Source: Haemonchus contortus
Lineage: Eukaryota; Nematoda; Chromadorea; Rhabditida; Trichostrongylidae
Reading direction: 5' to 3'
Assembly (NCBI GenBank): GCA_000469685.2
Contig: LS997563.1
Span: forward strand, 26,958,897-27,022,896
DNA: 64,000 nt
A model generated the notes under the pieces. That model did no database searches and had not been told where the DNA came from. It saw only the letters and a list, made by a program, of their open reading frames with translations. Made by a program: the position numbers and the translations under genes. Positions 12,801-24,000 of this stretch are shown piece after piece (within the stretch, counting starts at the first letter, position 1; each line of letters starts with the position of its first letter).

Positions 12801-14241
12801 AGATAAGCACCACTGCTTGAAAGCTCTACTTTCTGTACTGTACTCTTATCATTAGTGTCTCGTAAGTTCTTAAACAAATAGGAACATAGAAACTTCACAG
12901 AAATCGCCCAAAAGTGCCATAGTGCCAGTTTGCTGATGCTTGGCACATGCCGTTTATTTCCCATGGGAATCACGTGCACAGGTTCTTTCGTTGGCTTTGT
13001 CAGTTGGAACACAAACGAAACAGGGCAGAGATCAGAGAGTGGGTGGCAGGTGGCTCAGCAGAAGTCTATGGGATGGGAGGCTTCCGTAAAAAAAAATTGA
13101 CCACCCAAAGTTTTGAAGACTACAGAGCAGAGAGTTTGTGAATGATGGAAGGTAGACTGAGAGAGTTGCTTTGGTCATCAATTATTCACATGCGTTCACT
13201 GTGCACGTTCGCTATCAGAACACCACTCCGCGACCCATAAGATAATAATAATCCCCTCTCCATTATCTCTTTTCATTCACGCTTTGCCTTCTCCCTTAAT
13301 TAACCCTTTTTCTGGGCAGCATTCTTTACTGGGGAATCTGGGCAGAAGAAAAAGCTTCTATAGAGTGGTGAAAATGGTTGGCTGATTGACGGGAAAATGA
13401 ATCAACTCCTTAATTCAGAAGACTTTCCTCAAGGGTTCGAAAGGGTCAGATCATTCTGCAAAGTCGTCGTCAACAGAGAGCATTCCAAGAAGGACTAGCG
13501 GTTAATGACAGCTTCAACAGGAGACACATAAGTAATCGGCTCAGATACTCAATGATTACTTCTGACTGCTGATATAGTAGCGCATCTGGCTATAACCGTC
13601 ATCTGGTCGTTAAGAAGACCCTATGTTTGTAGCGTACTAATTGCTTTTGACCTCATCGAGTTCATTTTAAAAGCCCTAGAACCGGACACTCGAAAACTGG
13701 TATGCTCGTCTTCGAGTGGGTATTGGTGGCAGTCGTTGCAATACGCTACCCTCAACATATGTTCGACAACGGCACGTTCATTTCCGTCACCGCACAGACC
13801 CTACTATGACGGGAAGTAACCGTCTACTCAGCTGGCAAGAAAAAACTGCGGAATAGGAAAAAAGAAAGAGAATTGGGAGGACATAGAGGAGGTGAGCTAC
13901 GGAACCAAATGAACTGCCACATCAGAACGCTACAAAAAATTTAGTTACATTGTGAAAGGGTGCGATTGGATGGCTCATGAAGTGGCTGACTGAGGTGCGG
14001 CATGCATTAGTATTCTGATCAGAGTAACAAGGAGATACAGTCGCGTCCTGGCTCTATTCGACGATCCTAGGAACGTTATGTAGGCTGCATCATGGACCGT
14101 TCAAATTGGGCTGCTGATCTCATCCTTCGCCGAATAACTGTGCTTCCCATCTTAGAGTTCCGACAATCGTTGCAATATATCATTCAAGTGTTTTTGCTTC
14201 GAACTTATCAGGGAAATTGGAATTAGACGAAAATGAACGAG
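9857..14241. other. Upstream of CH exon: intron or 5' region
   Basis: Apart from repeat R2 copy B (10905-11165) I see no supported gene. A G-rich run (GGGGTGGGGTGGGG) occurs near 9948. A minus-strand ATG at about 10624 starts a peptide reminiscent of the worm UNC-53 start (MTRVELL), but its donor phase does not match the CH exon. The stretch is probably the intron upstream of the CH exon, or the unc-53 promoter region. Confidence 0.4.
10905..11165 (+). repeat. Dispersed repeat R2, copy B
   Basis: Second copy of the R2 sequence, in the same orientation as 8620-8860 and about 2.3 kb away. The best-conserved part is 11040-11125 (GGACGAGCTTTTCAAACGCG, then CATACAGCTGGCTGCAAT). The two copies differ by small insertions and many substitutions, so the duplication is old or they are independent insertions. 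No coding capacity was recognised. Confidence 0.6.
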
Positions 14242-14445
14242 CTAACCAGGGAAGGATCCCAAGTCGAAGTGGCCATTTGAAATGAGACCTACACTGCTAG
14301 ACGTGTTTTGGGTACTGAGTTCAGATCTGCTTTCCAAATTTGCCGAGCGTTTCTCTGAACGGAGTTATGAGGGTGGTTATGAGGGTGGTTACAGAGAGCA
14401 TAACATGAGAAGACTTAAATAACATGGATGTTCCCCTCTCTCAAC

Positions 14446-14508
14446 GGCGGCTTGGTGTAGTGGTAAGCGTGACGCTTTATGGGCGAGAGGCTAGGGTTCG
14501 GATTTTTT
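14446..14508 (+). other. tRNA-like Pol III head, left arm of FB1
   Basis: Starts GGCGGCTTGGTGTAGTGGTA, where TGGTGTAGTGG fits the Pol III A box, and continues about 35 bases later with AGGGTTCGGA, a degenerate B box. An acceptor-like start and D-arm are recognisable, but the T-arm cannot pair and no 3' acceptor strand is present. This is a tRNA-derived promoter head of SINE type, not a tRNA gene. Confidence 0.55.
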
Positions 14509-15006
14509 GGGGAACACAATTTTTGCATTATATAGAATTTCTCCCTCGAGGACTAGAAAATACTCTCATAATGATTTTATTACGTTCTATGAAGTTTTGA
14601 TGCTTTTACTGTTATTTATCCACATAAAGTAATACTTCAGTTTTACTCGCATGCCCATGCACTCTATATTCACAGTAGGATAACTTCTGTCACTTGAATG
14701 AACAAATGTGATACTCTAGTAGGCAATGCTTGAAACAAAGAAGCTTCTCACAGTGGGAGCAACGGATGAAAAAGAACTCGTCACAGTTCATTGCTTTACT
14801 TTTACTAACCCCAAATAGAAGGACAACAGAATTGTGTAGTCATCCCTGAATCCCAAAATCACCCGGGTGAGTGCTTAAGTAGGCGGCGGCATACAATGAA
14901 TATATGAGAAATTTCCTAAATCTAGCCGGACAGAATTGAAAGTGGACAAGCGACAGTGAGCGAGGAATGGGGTTAGTGTGTGTTGTTGAAAAGTTGAGAT
15001 CATGAG

Positions 15007-15264
15007 CTATGAGGTGGTGCGTTTAACCATATTTTTGAAAGGAAATGAGAGATAAGCTTCTATCGGGCTGCATAAGCCTCGTGGTAGCCTCGGGCAGGGT
15101 GTCAATCCCTTCACCTGCTTTTGTGGCGGTAAGGTGATAGCTTTCTGGTCTTCAAGTCCACTACCACCAGCGCCGGTAGTGGTGAGTCCGGAGCTGCTAT
15201 GCACCATCGCACCCAATCTAGCATCAACACCCACTCTAGCATCATCATTGCTCATCATATGCAT
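15007..15264 (-). other. Conserved open frame in FB1 core
   Basis: An 85-codon minus-strand frame with the pieces HMMSNDDARVGVDARLGAM, LPPQKQVKG and TPCPRLPRG. Nearly the same peptide is readable at 42049-42336 in the other element copy (HMMSNDVARVGVDARLGAM, LPPQKQVKG, TPCSRLPRG), with in-frame length differences between the motifs. No known domain is recognised. Retention of frame across an indel-bearing region hints at coding, but DNA identity between the copies is high enough that this may be passive. Confidence 0.25.
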
Positions 15265-15442
15265 TTTCCCTCCTGGACCTCCAAATTTTGCGCACGGAGG
15301 AATCTTGCACTCGGTAACAGGTAGGTAGGTAGGTAGGGGAAGGCATCAAAACTTCATAGAACGTAATAAAATCATTATGAGAGTATTTTCTAGTCCTCGA
15401 GGGAAAAATTCTATATAATGCAAAAATTCTGTCCCCCAAAAA

Positions 15443-15500
15443 AACCGAACCCTAGCCTCTCGCCCACGAAGCGTCACGCTTACCACTACACCAAGCCGCC
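15443..15500 (-). other. tRNA-like Pol III head, right arm of FB1
   Basis: Inverted partner of the head at 14446-14508: GGCGGCTTGGTGTAGTGGTA with A-box TGGTGTAGTGG, then AGGGTTCGGTTTTTT as a weak B box. The two heads face each other across the core, so transcription from either would run inward and read into the opposite arm. Confidence 0.55.
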
Positions 15501-15792
15501 GTTGAGAGGAGAGGAACATTCATATTACTTAAGTCTCCTCATGTTAAGCTCTCTGTAACCACCCTCATAACTCCGTTCAGAGAAACGCTCGGCAAATTTG
15601 GAAAGCAGATTTGAACTCAGCATCCAAAAACACGTCTAGCAGTGTAGGTCTCATTTCAAATGGCCACTTCGACTTGGGATCCTTCCCTGGTAAGAATATA
15701 GTGTTAATCAGGTATTGAAGACCTTATGCATCGGACAATGAGGAGCCAATCTTGTTTTCTGAGTTTTCTACCGGAGAAATGACTCCTGACAG

Positions 15793-15871
15793 GTCTAATT
15801 CTCTGAAAATGTTGGAGTTGTGTAGGGTCACCAGTCTTCTACACAACTCTAACATTTTTGGGGAATCAGAC
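15793..15871. other. 79-nt stem-loop, pre-miRNA-like in size
   Basis: Two 33-base arms (15793-15825 and 15839-15871) pair with about five mismatches around a 13-base loop. The inner 20 bases (15806-15825 with 15839-15858) pair with one mismatch. Size and imperfect stem resemble a miRNA precursor. It lies 98 bp outside the right end of FB1. It could equally be a small solo MITE-type palindrome. No sequence match to a known miRNA is claimed. Confidence 0.4.
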
Positions 15872-18800
15872 ATGTTATGTTCGCTCCTCATCTCCATAGC
15901 CTCCCCAACTTCGCGATATTGCGCTCAGAAAAGCATTTCAGAGAAGGAAGAATGGCATTAGTTATGAAATACAAAATCGCGACATTTTTTTCGATCCCAA
16001 GGGAGTGTAAAAAGTGCAGTATACTCAACGGCAAGTCGTCGTCGTCTAAGTCACTTGCGCTAGGAAACCCCAAACGGAGGACTCGTCCGGAAGCGGTTTT
16101 GGAACATATCAACACATAAACGATTTGTTGTGCAGCTGAAGTGATTGCATAAGGTGACTCACCCTGATCACTTTAGGACATTCCATTGAAGTGAATGAAC
16201 TGTGAACCCAGGCTGTGATGCTGTTTGTGGTGAGTGGACAAGGAGAAGGTCACTACGACATGAGGGTTCGTAGTGAAATGCTATACTTCCCGAACGCAGC
16301 ACTGTCGACTGCGGGCTCATTTACGCGCAAAAAGAAAGCCGAAACCTCCCGCGCCTGTCTCCTAATCCACAGAGAGACCCGCAAGAATTTTGTGCAAACC
16401 GCTCCGCTGGCCATGTTTTTACTAGCAGCATCCCGATATGTGGATAATCACATCATGAAGTAAAACTAAGCTGCATGTGTTCTTGTTTGGGATCTACTTG
16501 TTTATTCAAATAAACAATTGCAACGCACGGGTATGTTCTTAAAGATTTTTCCAGCAAGAAACCTCAAAAAATCGGAAGACTCGTGAATAGCCTTATAACG
16601 AGATTTTGCCGTTTGTTCTGGGTACAGGGAATTCCGGGTCAATTCAAAACGTTATTCATTGGATATATAGAGGATCAGAGGCTTTCGAGAGTTTTATTAC
16701 ACACCTACGAGGTGGGGAAGCTGGTTTGGCAGTAAATTACAATGGGCCGATTCAAAACGACGTTCACTAAGCTAAGAGCTGACTAACGGGTGTGAATGGG
16801 AGGTGGAACAAACTTCCATACGACAGGACATCTTACGGGAAAACTCAAGGAAGAGGAAGTGAGTGAGACGTTCAATACCATCATTTCACAAGAACTATGA
16901 CCAACTGTTCATGGAGCCATGTTCGGGAAGTTAGACGCGAGGATAGTTCCAGATAGGGAACTCCAGATAGGAAATAGGGATGCGTAGGTAGGAGGGCAGA
17001 TGGACCAAAATACCGATAAAATTACCGTAGCACCGATATACCGAGTTGAAGCAAACATTCAGATGCGGTTTTAATGGAATGGTGTAAGTAAAAGAGATGG
17101 TTGACGGTAGCCGTTGTCAAAAATAGCAGATAGTGGACAGCCTCACGTTGCAGTTGTTGCTGTTGTTTTGTTTAGGATTCACATCTGCGATTTGCTGCAT
17201 GAGCTACATATGTATGTGAACGCCATACGAATAGGGAACTCTTCCTCAGGGCAGCTTCCTTCTACGCTGCTACTTGTTGATGTCATTCGATCACGATCCC
17301 CAGATGTATAGGATGCGCTTGTGCGCCCTTGAAAAAGGATTATCTCCGGCGCAGAAGATGGGCCCTTGTATGCATCTTCGTCTGCTGAGCTCGACAGCTC
17401 CGTCAAACATAATATGTTCATTATGGGGCGTAAAGCTGCACCCTAGAGCGTCAAATCCATCAGATTGTCGGATGGCAGAACTGAATATGTTTGTGACACA
17501 CGTCAGCCAACCATGACAGAAAAATTGTCTTGAAGTTGCTGTTGTAGTCTTTAATCGAATGGATGAAATCAGTGGTGAGACACTACGTGATAGCTCAATA
17601 TCAGAACAGAACGGAAATACGCCGCTATCGACTGCAACCGTCACTACGGCTTGGATAGTTTCAATGCTTGTATTGAATTTTTGCATTATTTGCTACCACG
17701 CTCAAATGTTTCACAATTGCCACTCCACTTTTCTCCCCGCCGGTGAGAAGCAGTCATATCAAGTACTGTATAATCTCATAAGGATAGGTTGTTGTGGGCG
17801 GAATGCCCAGCCTCGGAATGGAGACTAAACCGTCTTTGTATTTCTCGTGCACCGACAAAAACAACAAGTCAGTTGATCCCGTTGACCAGCTAGCTAACCG
17901 AGGTGAAAGTCTGAATGTGATGTCCTATGGCTGAAAAGCCATCAAAAAGACGGGATCAAACGGATACTTGACAGTGTGAGTAGATAAGAGCACGTTGTTT
18001 AGAAAGCAGCAGAAGGAGCACTAGTCCCATTCGAGGTTAGAGGTCGCACGAGATTCTAATGATGGCCAAGGACCGAGTCACAGAAATCACACAAACTCCA
18101 TTGTAAAATGTGAAAATCTAGATAAAGTTAGTCTAGATAAAGTTAGAGTTTAACAGTTCACATATGAATCCACACACAGTCTTAAGCGATGAGACCCAAA
18201 AAACGCTGACCTAGCTCTAACAAAGGTATGCACGAATGAAGCGTGACTGACTGATTTGATGGAGAGCTCTGTTGAGTGCCATCTAACAAAATAATGATGG
18301 CCCCAATCAGTGAACCCCCTTAAGAAAAATAGATAAAATGAGCGAGGTTGCAATAAAATGGACAACCTTAAGGCACAGTTCACAATATAAGTGGAAGTGT
18401 TAGTGGAGAACAATGCATCGGGCGAGAAAATCCACCGACTTTGCAAAAAGTAAGGCTTAACAAAGTAGTGAAAATAGAGGTTGTACGAGATTGTAATGAC
18501 GGGATTGATGTGGAAAGCGTATTGGGACGAGCTTTTAGCTGTTACAATTGCGCAAAGCGCTGGCTACATCGACTCAAAATTGTCCAAAACCGCTTTTCAC
18601 TGCCGTCATGGGTCATGACAAGTTGTTTCAACTTCCGATATGGGTGGCCCTTGTAAATGGTGCAGCTTATAAAATCCCGGTAAAACGCGTCCCGGGTGCA
18701 ACACACAGCCGATACAATTTTCAGGAATTACAACGCCTTATCTAGACAGTTTTCCGATCTCTTAGCGTCACAATGTGCCCTTAGTGCTGCTCGAACACTG

Positions 18801-19309
18801 AACGCTGACTTCGATTTCGAGCAAAAGAAGACGAAATGAAGGAGTGCAATGAAATGGAAGAGGAAGCAGCGGTGACGATGCAGATATGCTGGAAACGCTG
18901 CTGCTTCCGTTGGTCCGAAGCTGAAGCTATTTCGCGCAAATATGGAAGAGCTGACCACGGAACGCTAATCGAGAAGTGTAATGGGCTGAAGCAGCGACAG
19001 CGCCGACCACATGTATTCAAGGTGACGTCCCTAGGGGCACTTCGCTAACTCGTAAACGAGCTATCCCATTAGAGGGAATCAGAGAGCAAGAGATTGTCAA
19101 AGGGAAAATTGCGATGGCGACGAACATCGCGATTTCTAGCACTGAAAATGGCAGAGGCAATGATAAAATAGCTTACAAACTCCTTCAGGAAATTTTACTG
19201 TTTTGTATTTTATACTCAGCTTAAAGTTGGAATCAACTATGTACTTATGTAAGTTGTTAGTCATACTGTTTCCTACCTAACGTTCAGGCCGGGTAATCCC
19301 CTTTTTCAG
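15872..19309. other. Long non-coding stretch
   Basis: No gene is supported. Minus-strand ATG-to-donor segments that could in phase serve as unc-53 first exons (for example near 16165-16190, donor GTGAGTCACC, and near 17137-17190, donor GTGAGGCTG) show only that such signals are common by chance. The stretch 18440-18700 weakly resembles parts of repeats R1 and R2. Confidence 0.4.
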
Positions 19310-19368
19310 AACTGAAGGATTGGGAGACGAAGAAGTCACTGACCGCCCGATCACCATTTCCAATCTTC
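19310..19368 (+). other. Possible small plus-strand exon
   Basis: Bounded by a strong acceptor (CCCCTTTTTCAG) and a consensus donor (GTAAGTTTTT). One frame is open: TEGLGDEEVTDRPITISNL, entering and leaving in phase 1. There is no homology and no linked neighbour exon was recognised. It is opposite in strand to unc-53. Similar splice-flanked segments occur by chance in this window, so confidence is low. Confidence 0.2.
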
Positions 19369-20287
19369 GTAAGTTTTTTTTCTTAGCAATGGGTGCTTTG
19401 GAAGAGTAATAAATGATAGGTCGAGGGAACTCAGAGAAATCAGGTGGAAAACATCCCCGAAGAATCGTGGCATTGCTGTACAGCTTCCCTCTCGATTCTT
19501 AGAAGTAGCAAATTTGATACTTCTCGAGAGGGTCCGATTTGCATTGTATCGTCGGGTCTTCTCTTCCACGAACCCCCCCCCCCTCTCAGACAGGTGTACA
19601 TTAGGATCGTAAAGGTTATTCTCACCTCTAGTATAGAGGTATTTCAGTAGAAGCGGAAAAGAGAGAGAACGGCAGATGAGTACCAAAGTTTGCCTTGTCG
19701 CAGCTGCTCTTGTGAATGTGTGCTCATGAAGAGTAACGGAGGGGAAGTAACAAGTATACTGCCTACAATACAGCTATTCCCAACAAAGGTCTTTAGAGCT
19801 CGGCACTTAAGGACGCCAACAGTTGCGCAAAATTTGTCAGAACGCATCTATACCATCTGGTCACCATGCCTGGCAAGGTTTTCACTGGTTGATGTCACTT
19901 TGGAAATTGGATGAGCCTCTATGAGCCTCTGTCCGCTCATTCAAAGAGCATTGAGGGATGTCCGGCAAGAGGTCAGCGCTGGCGAAGAAATAAAAAAAAG
20001 TATTTCCGATTGTAGTCTCTAAGGAGAGCCAAACAAATAGGTTGTCATGTTGAGCAGAACGTCTATTGGTGTGAATAAACAACCTGAAACTTGTTGTGGT
20101 CACTATTGAAACAGCTTGCGCCAAGAATAAGAAAAAAATCCTTCACAGAGAACGATTCTTTTCATGTAACACTCGCTGTCAGAAGTGTCTTCCAGTATGA
20201 TTGACCGATGCATAATCAAATGGATAGGTTAGTAGATAGAAAAATGAATTGAAAAGTCTATTCATCCTCACAGACAGTGTAACTTAC

Positions 20288-20314
20288 CTTTTCAGCTTGC
20301 TGATTGCAGTGCAT
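20288..20314 (-). other. Candidate unc-53 first exon
   Basis: A minus-strand ATG opens MHCNQQAEK and runs directly into a consensus donor (AAG|GTAAGTTACAC) in phase 0, which is what the CH exon at 9856 needs. The resulting junction K|IYTDW resembles the vertebrate NAV3 junction SK|IYTDW, and the length (9 residues) is close to the 10 residues preceding IYTDW in C. elegans. A GC-rich, promoter-like block lies just upstream at about 20360-20650. Other phase-0 candidates exist, so this is only the most plausible of several. Confidence 0.22.
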
Positions 20315-20689
20315 TGAATCAGAAAAGAAAGGTCGTGGCTACTGAGATGGGCAGACCATCGCGTCTCATTTAGTAGGTGCCAGCTTATACCACCTCCCTC
20401 TTGGCGCGAACCACAAGCACTCAGATGCAGCTGGCAGCAAAATTAGCATGCTTGTCCCCCTACTCCGGTCCCTCCGCCGGCAGTTTCCGACCGTGCGTAT
20501 GCGCGACGACGTTGTGGTATGCATAATTAGGTTTATTCGGAAACAAATGCATGCACAATGTTATGGCCGGCTTTGTCACAAGCACGCAATAAGCAAGCAG
20601 AGGCGGAGAAGCAGCGGGGTCGAATTGGCCTTAAGACCGCCCAAAATCCTGCAATAACATGAGAAGTAGGTTACGGTGAGCTGACGCTC

Positions 20690-21070
20690 ACCTGAAGAGC
20701 TAAAGGTACTGTTCACAGTGAAAATGGCTTATGGGATATCCCGCTAGGGTAAATTTGTTGCCCCGCCTACAGCATATGTGTTGCCGTAGGTCGGAAAACA
20801 TCCTAGATAGGGCGCTATAAAGACTCAAAGATTGCCCCGTGTGTCTGCGCGTACGAGTTCCAACGGCACTGTAAAAACTGCACTATTTACAAGGGAGCCC
20901 TGAAGGAAGTTTAGACAACATGCAATGACACATAGCTGGAGCAAAGAAAATTCGGACGGTTCTGGCTTGATGTAGTCAGCTCTTCGCGCAAATGCAACAA
21001 CTGAAATTTCGTCCAAATATGGCGTACATGTTCCTTCCGTCATGGTAATCCCGTGCAAACACTATTTTCA
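20690..21070 (+). repeat. Dispersed repeat R1, copy A
   Basis: Shares two blocks with other loci: GAAAATGGCTTATGGGATAT, then CCGCTAGGGTAAATTTGTTG (compare 22240-22330 and 36895-36950), and CTAGATAGGGCG (compare about 54760). A later segment with CCGTCATGGTA and ACTATTTTCACTG resembles 36995-37045. It is the longest copy and the best guide to the family. No ORF. Confidence 0.5.
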
Positions 21071-24000
21071 CTGCATTCGAGGAGCCTGAGTTTTCACAGA
21101 ATCAAAAAAAATTCAACATTGTTGTGCATTGTGCCCTTAACTAAGCCCACATGTGTCAATCGCCCAGAACTCAAGCATTAGTTCATCGGGACGCAACTCA
21201 GTGACGGCTAGAATGTAGCTTCCAAATTCGGTGCATACATACGTACGTCAAAAGACCACAGACTCCATTTCCCTCAAAACAAGGGGAGTCGGAAAGGTTG
21301 AGACCAGACGACAAATTAACCCGAGGACGAAGTGCTTTCTGTAGAAAAAACTCTTGCGAGCAGAGTCAATGTAACGAGCCCGCTTGCCTCATCTACATAA
21401 TTGTAAGCAGGTGCTGCCACTGATCTGCCCTACGGTTAGTTTGTTGTAAGTGAAATGGTTTTATGAATGAGCAAACAAGAAGCCTCTGTTAGCACTCTTG
21501 TGAGCTCAAGGTTGATGGAATCACTTCAAAAGAAGTGACCCACATATACGTAAAGCTTTTTGGCTCGACCTTTCATACATAATTGTTTGTTGCCTTTCTT
21601 CCCTCATTATTTTTTTCAGAATTTGACCACATCAAAGCATTGTATCACACTCAAACGGACCACACTCTTTTTCTCCGAATGAACTCTAAAGTTTTACCAG
21701 CTCTTTACACGAAGCTTTGTTGTACCTTACAGTATTTTTCCTTCGCTATACATTCTTCTGCAGTATCCATTAACTGCGAAATATGCTGATGTAAAGTACG
21801 GATTACCCAACTTCTACCGGTTGTTTGATAGACGTTATCAAAATCAGAACTCAAGCTCCACCTCCCCTTTTGGTTCGTTAAAGAAAAAAGTTGCGGCGAT
21901 GGCAACTTGCAACCGATCTAATGACCTAATTCTGCCGTATCATTGCAGCACAAGTTTGAAACACGACTTCTGATTGTGGCTGCGCTCTACTATGCTTCCA
22001 GTCTACCTCTGTTCCTTGCGAACGCCAGAAGCTCACAAAGGAAAAGTTGTGAAGAGAATATGTAATACCATCCGTAAGATGACTATAATACATACTATTC
22101 TGCTCTAACTCTTAAATACACTTGCTCTAACTTCCTGAGCTCGACCACCCAACCAAAGATTCTTATCAGAAGCATAAGAAGCACGACAGTTGGAAAAGTC
22201 TTCCTCTGGGGGAGCGAAGCCAAATTTAAAAGCATAGCCCATTATGAAAATGGCAAATGGGAAAAAGGTTATCCGCTAGGATAAATCTGTGGCACCCTAA
22301 AATTCCATAGATAGGAGCGGTTTGATTTACCGGTGAAAAATGAATTGGAATGAAATCGAAATTGAATGCAGTCACCCCTCTAGCTTGATGGATGGATGAA
22401 TAAAAATCGGAGAAGAACTCTAGAAGAAGCTCCGCCCTTCAACTCTAAACCCCGCCCACTTAAAAAAACAATTCATATAGAAAAATAGCGATTTTAACGA
22501 ACCCACTACTTTTGCAAAGCCTATTTTTTCGTTGAGTCGGCTAATTTTCCGCTTTCTTTGGGACCAATGCACTACCCTTTCGATCTAAAAAGGGTCTTTA
22601 AAATTATCATGAACTGTGCTTTTAAGAGCCGGCTCCTTTGAGTAAACGCACTGCCCGCATGCAAATCGGAAAATTCATCAATCCCGAGAGATTCTGGATT
22701 CTCAAAAAAGTAAAAGAAATTAGTGCGGAATTGCTAAAGTGGCTTCAACAAGTGATCGCTTATTTGAAATGTGTTCAAAAGAAAAAAAAAACATATGCCT
22801 TGAAATTCTATTGCCATGATGAGTGTCCGCTTGGAACCACGTGACTCTTTGTGGGTTTTTCCTGACGCCTCCTCATCTCCAGCCTTTAAACCAGTTAATT
22901 CCTTTATAGTTTAGCGTGCGAACATACTCACTTTCGCCTATAGCCAATGTCTTTTCAAAAGTGGTGGCTGAGTCTGGAAGCGAAGTTACTGCAGGCATGA
23001 CTTCGGCTTTAGATTTCTGTTTGAGTATGAAAGTGATGGACCGATGCACGTCTCCTCTTCAGCTCTTCGAGCACAATTCGTTCAGCGGGTTCAACCGAGA
23101 TGCTATTATCGCGGATAGTTTCGAAAATACTTTAGACTGTACTTCCACCATCCTACACGTGATGTCATCTAGCCGTTCTTCATGGGCAGAGTGAACATTG
23201 TGAAGATCATCCCGGCCTTTCTTTGTGCCCGTTCTAACTCTATTAGAGATTAATAACTATTTTCAGACAATGCATTCGGAGAACGCCGTGTCTCTTCTTT
23301 GATTCGGTGACTCGGGTTCCTTCTCAATTTTTGAACATTTTCGCCCGCAGCAAGGGTAACAGATTTGTACGCAACTAACGGTGCTGTATTAGCTTCCGAT
23401 CAAAACAATGTTGATGTAGCCAGCAATATCTCTTTTCCCAGCAATCCTTCGAAGATCCGCGCACCTTTGAATAAGCTGTTTTTTTAGCTGCAGACAAAGC
23501 CTTGAAGGCTGGTCATTGAAACGAGGCCTAAAACTATCGAAGGTTCCCACTGCTCCCTTTTCCAAGATTTCTTCGAGAAGTTTCTACTAAGAGGTGAAAG
23601 CAGCAAAAAGTAGAAGATTCTATGCTCCCAAAAAACGAAACACGAGAAGAAGGCCATGAGTCATTCTCAATTACGGAGGACATATTCTCCGTCTAAGGGC
23701 GACCGATTCTTCCGGCAGGCATAGAGAATGATGACATCTACTTCATGAAAAATTCAACCTAATGGGCATCGAGGGAAACAAGCGTGACGTTGAAACTATC
23801 GGTGGTAGTGCACTAACAGTTATTCACCCAATAAGTGAATTCAACTCAATGTGGTGTCGGAGAAATCTGGAAAACGTTCCCTCCTGTTATTAATTTTCTT
23901 CGGCTCATTTCCTTCGCTATACCACATATAAATGCATAGGAGATTTACGAATCTAAAGAACTCTGCGAGGAACAGAAAAAATGTGTTTTGGAAGCAAACC

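Larger units (their letters stand above)
14242..15694. mobile_element. Foldback transposon FB1 with tRNA-like arms
   Basis: A 1,453-bp element ending in long inverted arms, about 14242-14607 and 15340-15694, that match over roughly 355 bp. The outer ends read CTAACCAGGGAAGGATCCC on the left and, on the opposite strand, CTTACCAGGGAAGGATCCC on the right. Between them is a unique core of about 730 bp with a (GGTA)n tract at 15319-15340. The same structure recurs at 41219-42689, so this is a mobile family and not a local palindrome. Each arm holds a tRNA-like head (14446-14508 plus, 15443-15500 minus). No transposase is encoded, so the element is presumably non-autonomous. Short flanks show no clear target-site duplication. 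It resembles foldback (FB/TFB) elements in architecture; its superfamily is unknown. Confidence 0.85.

Noticed and set aside
22916..23194. Protein-like reading in shifting minus-strand frames (IVLEELKRRR)
   Set aside because: No recognisable family; each frame is short and interrupted.
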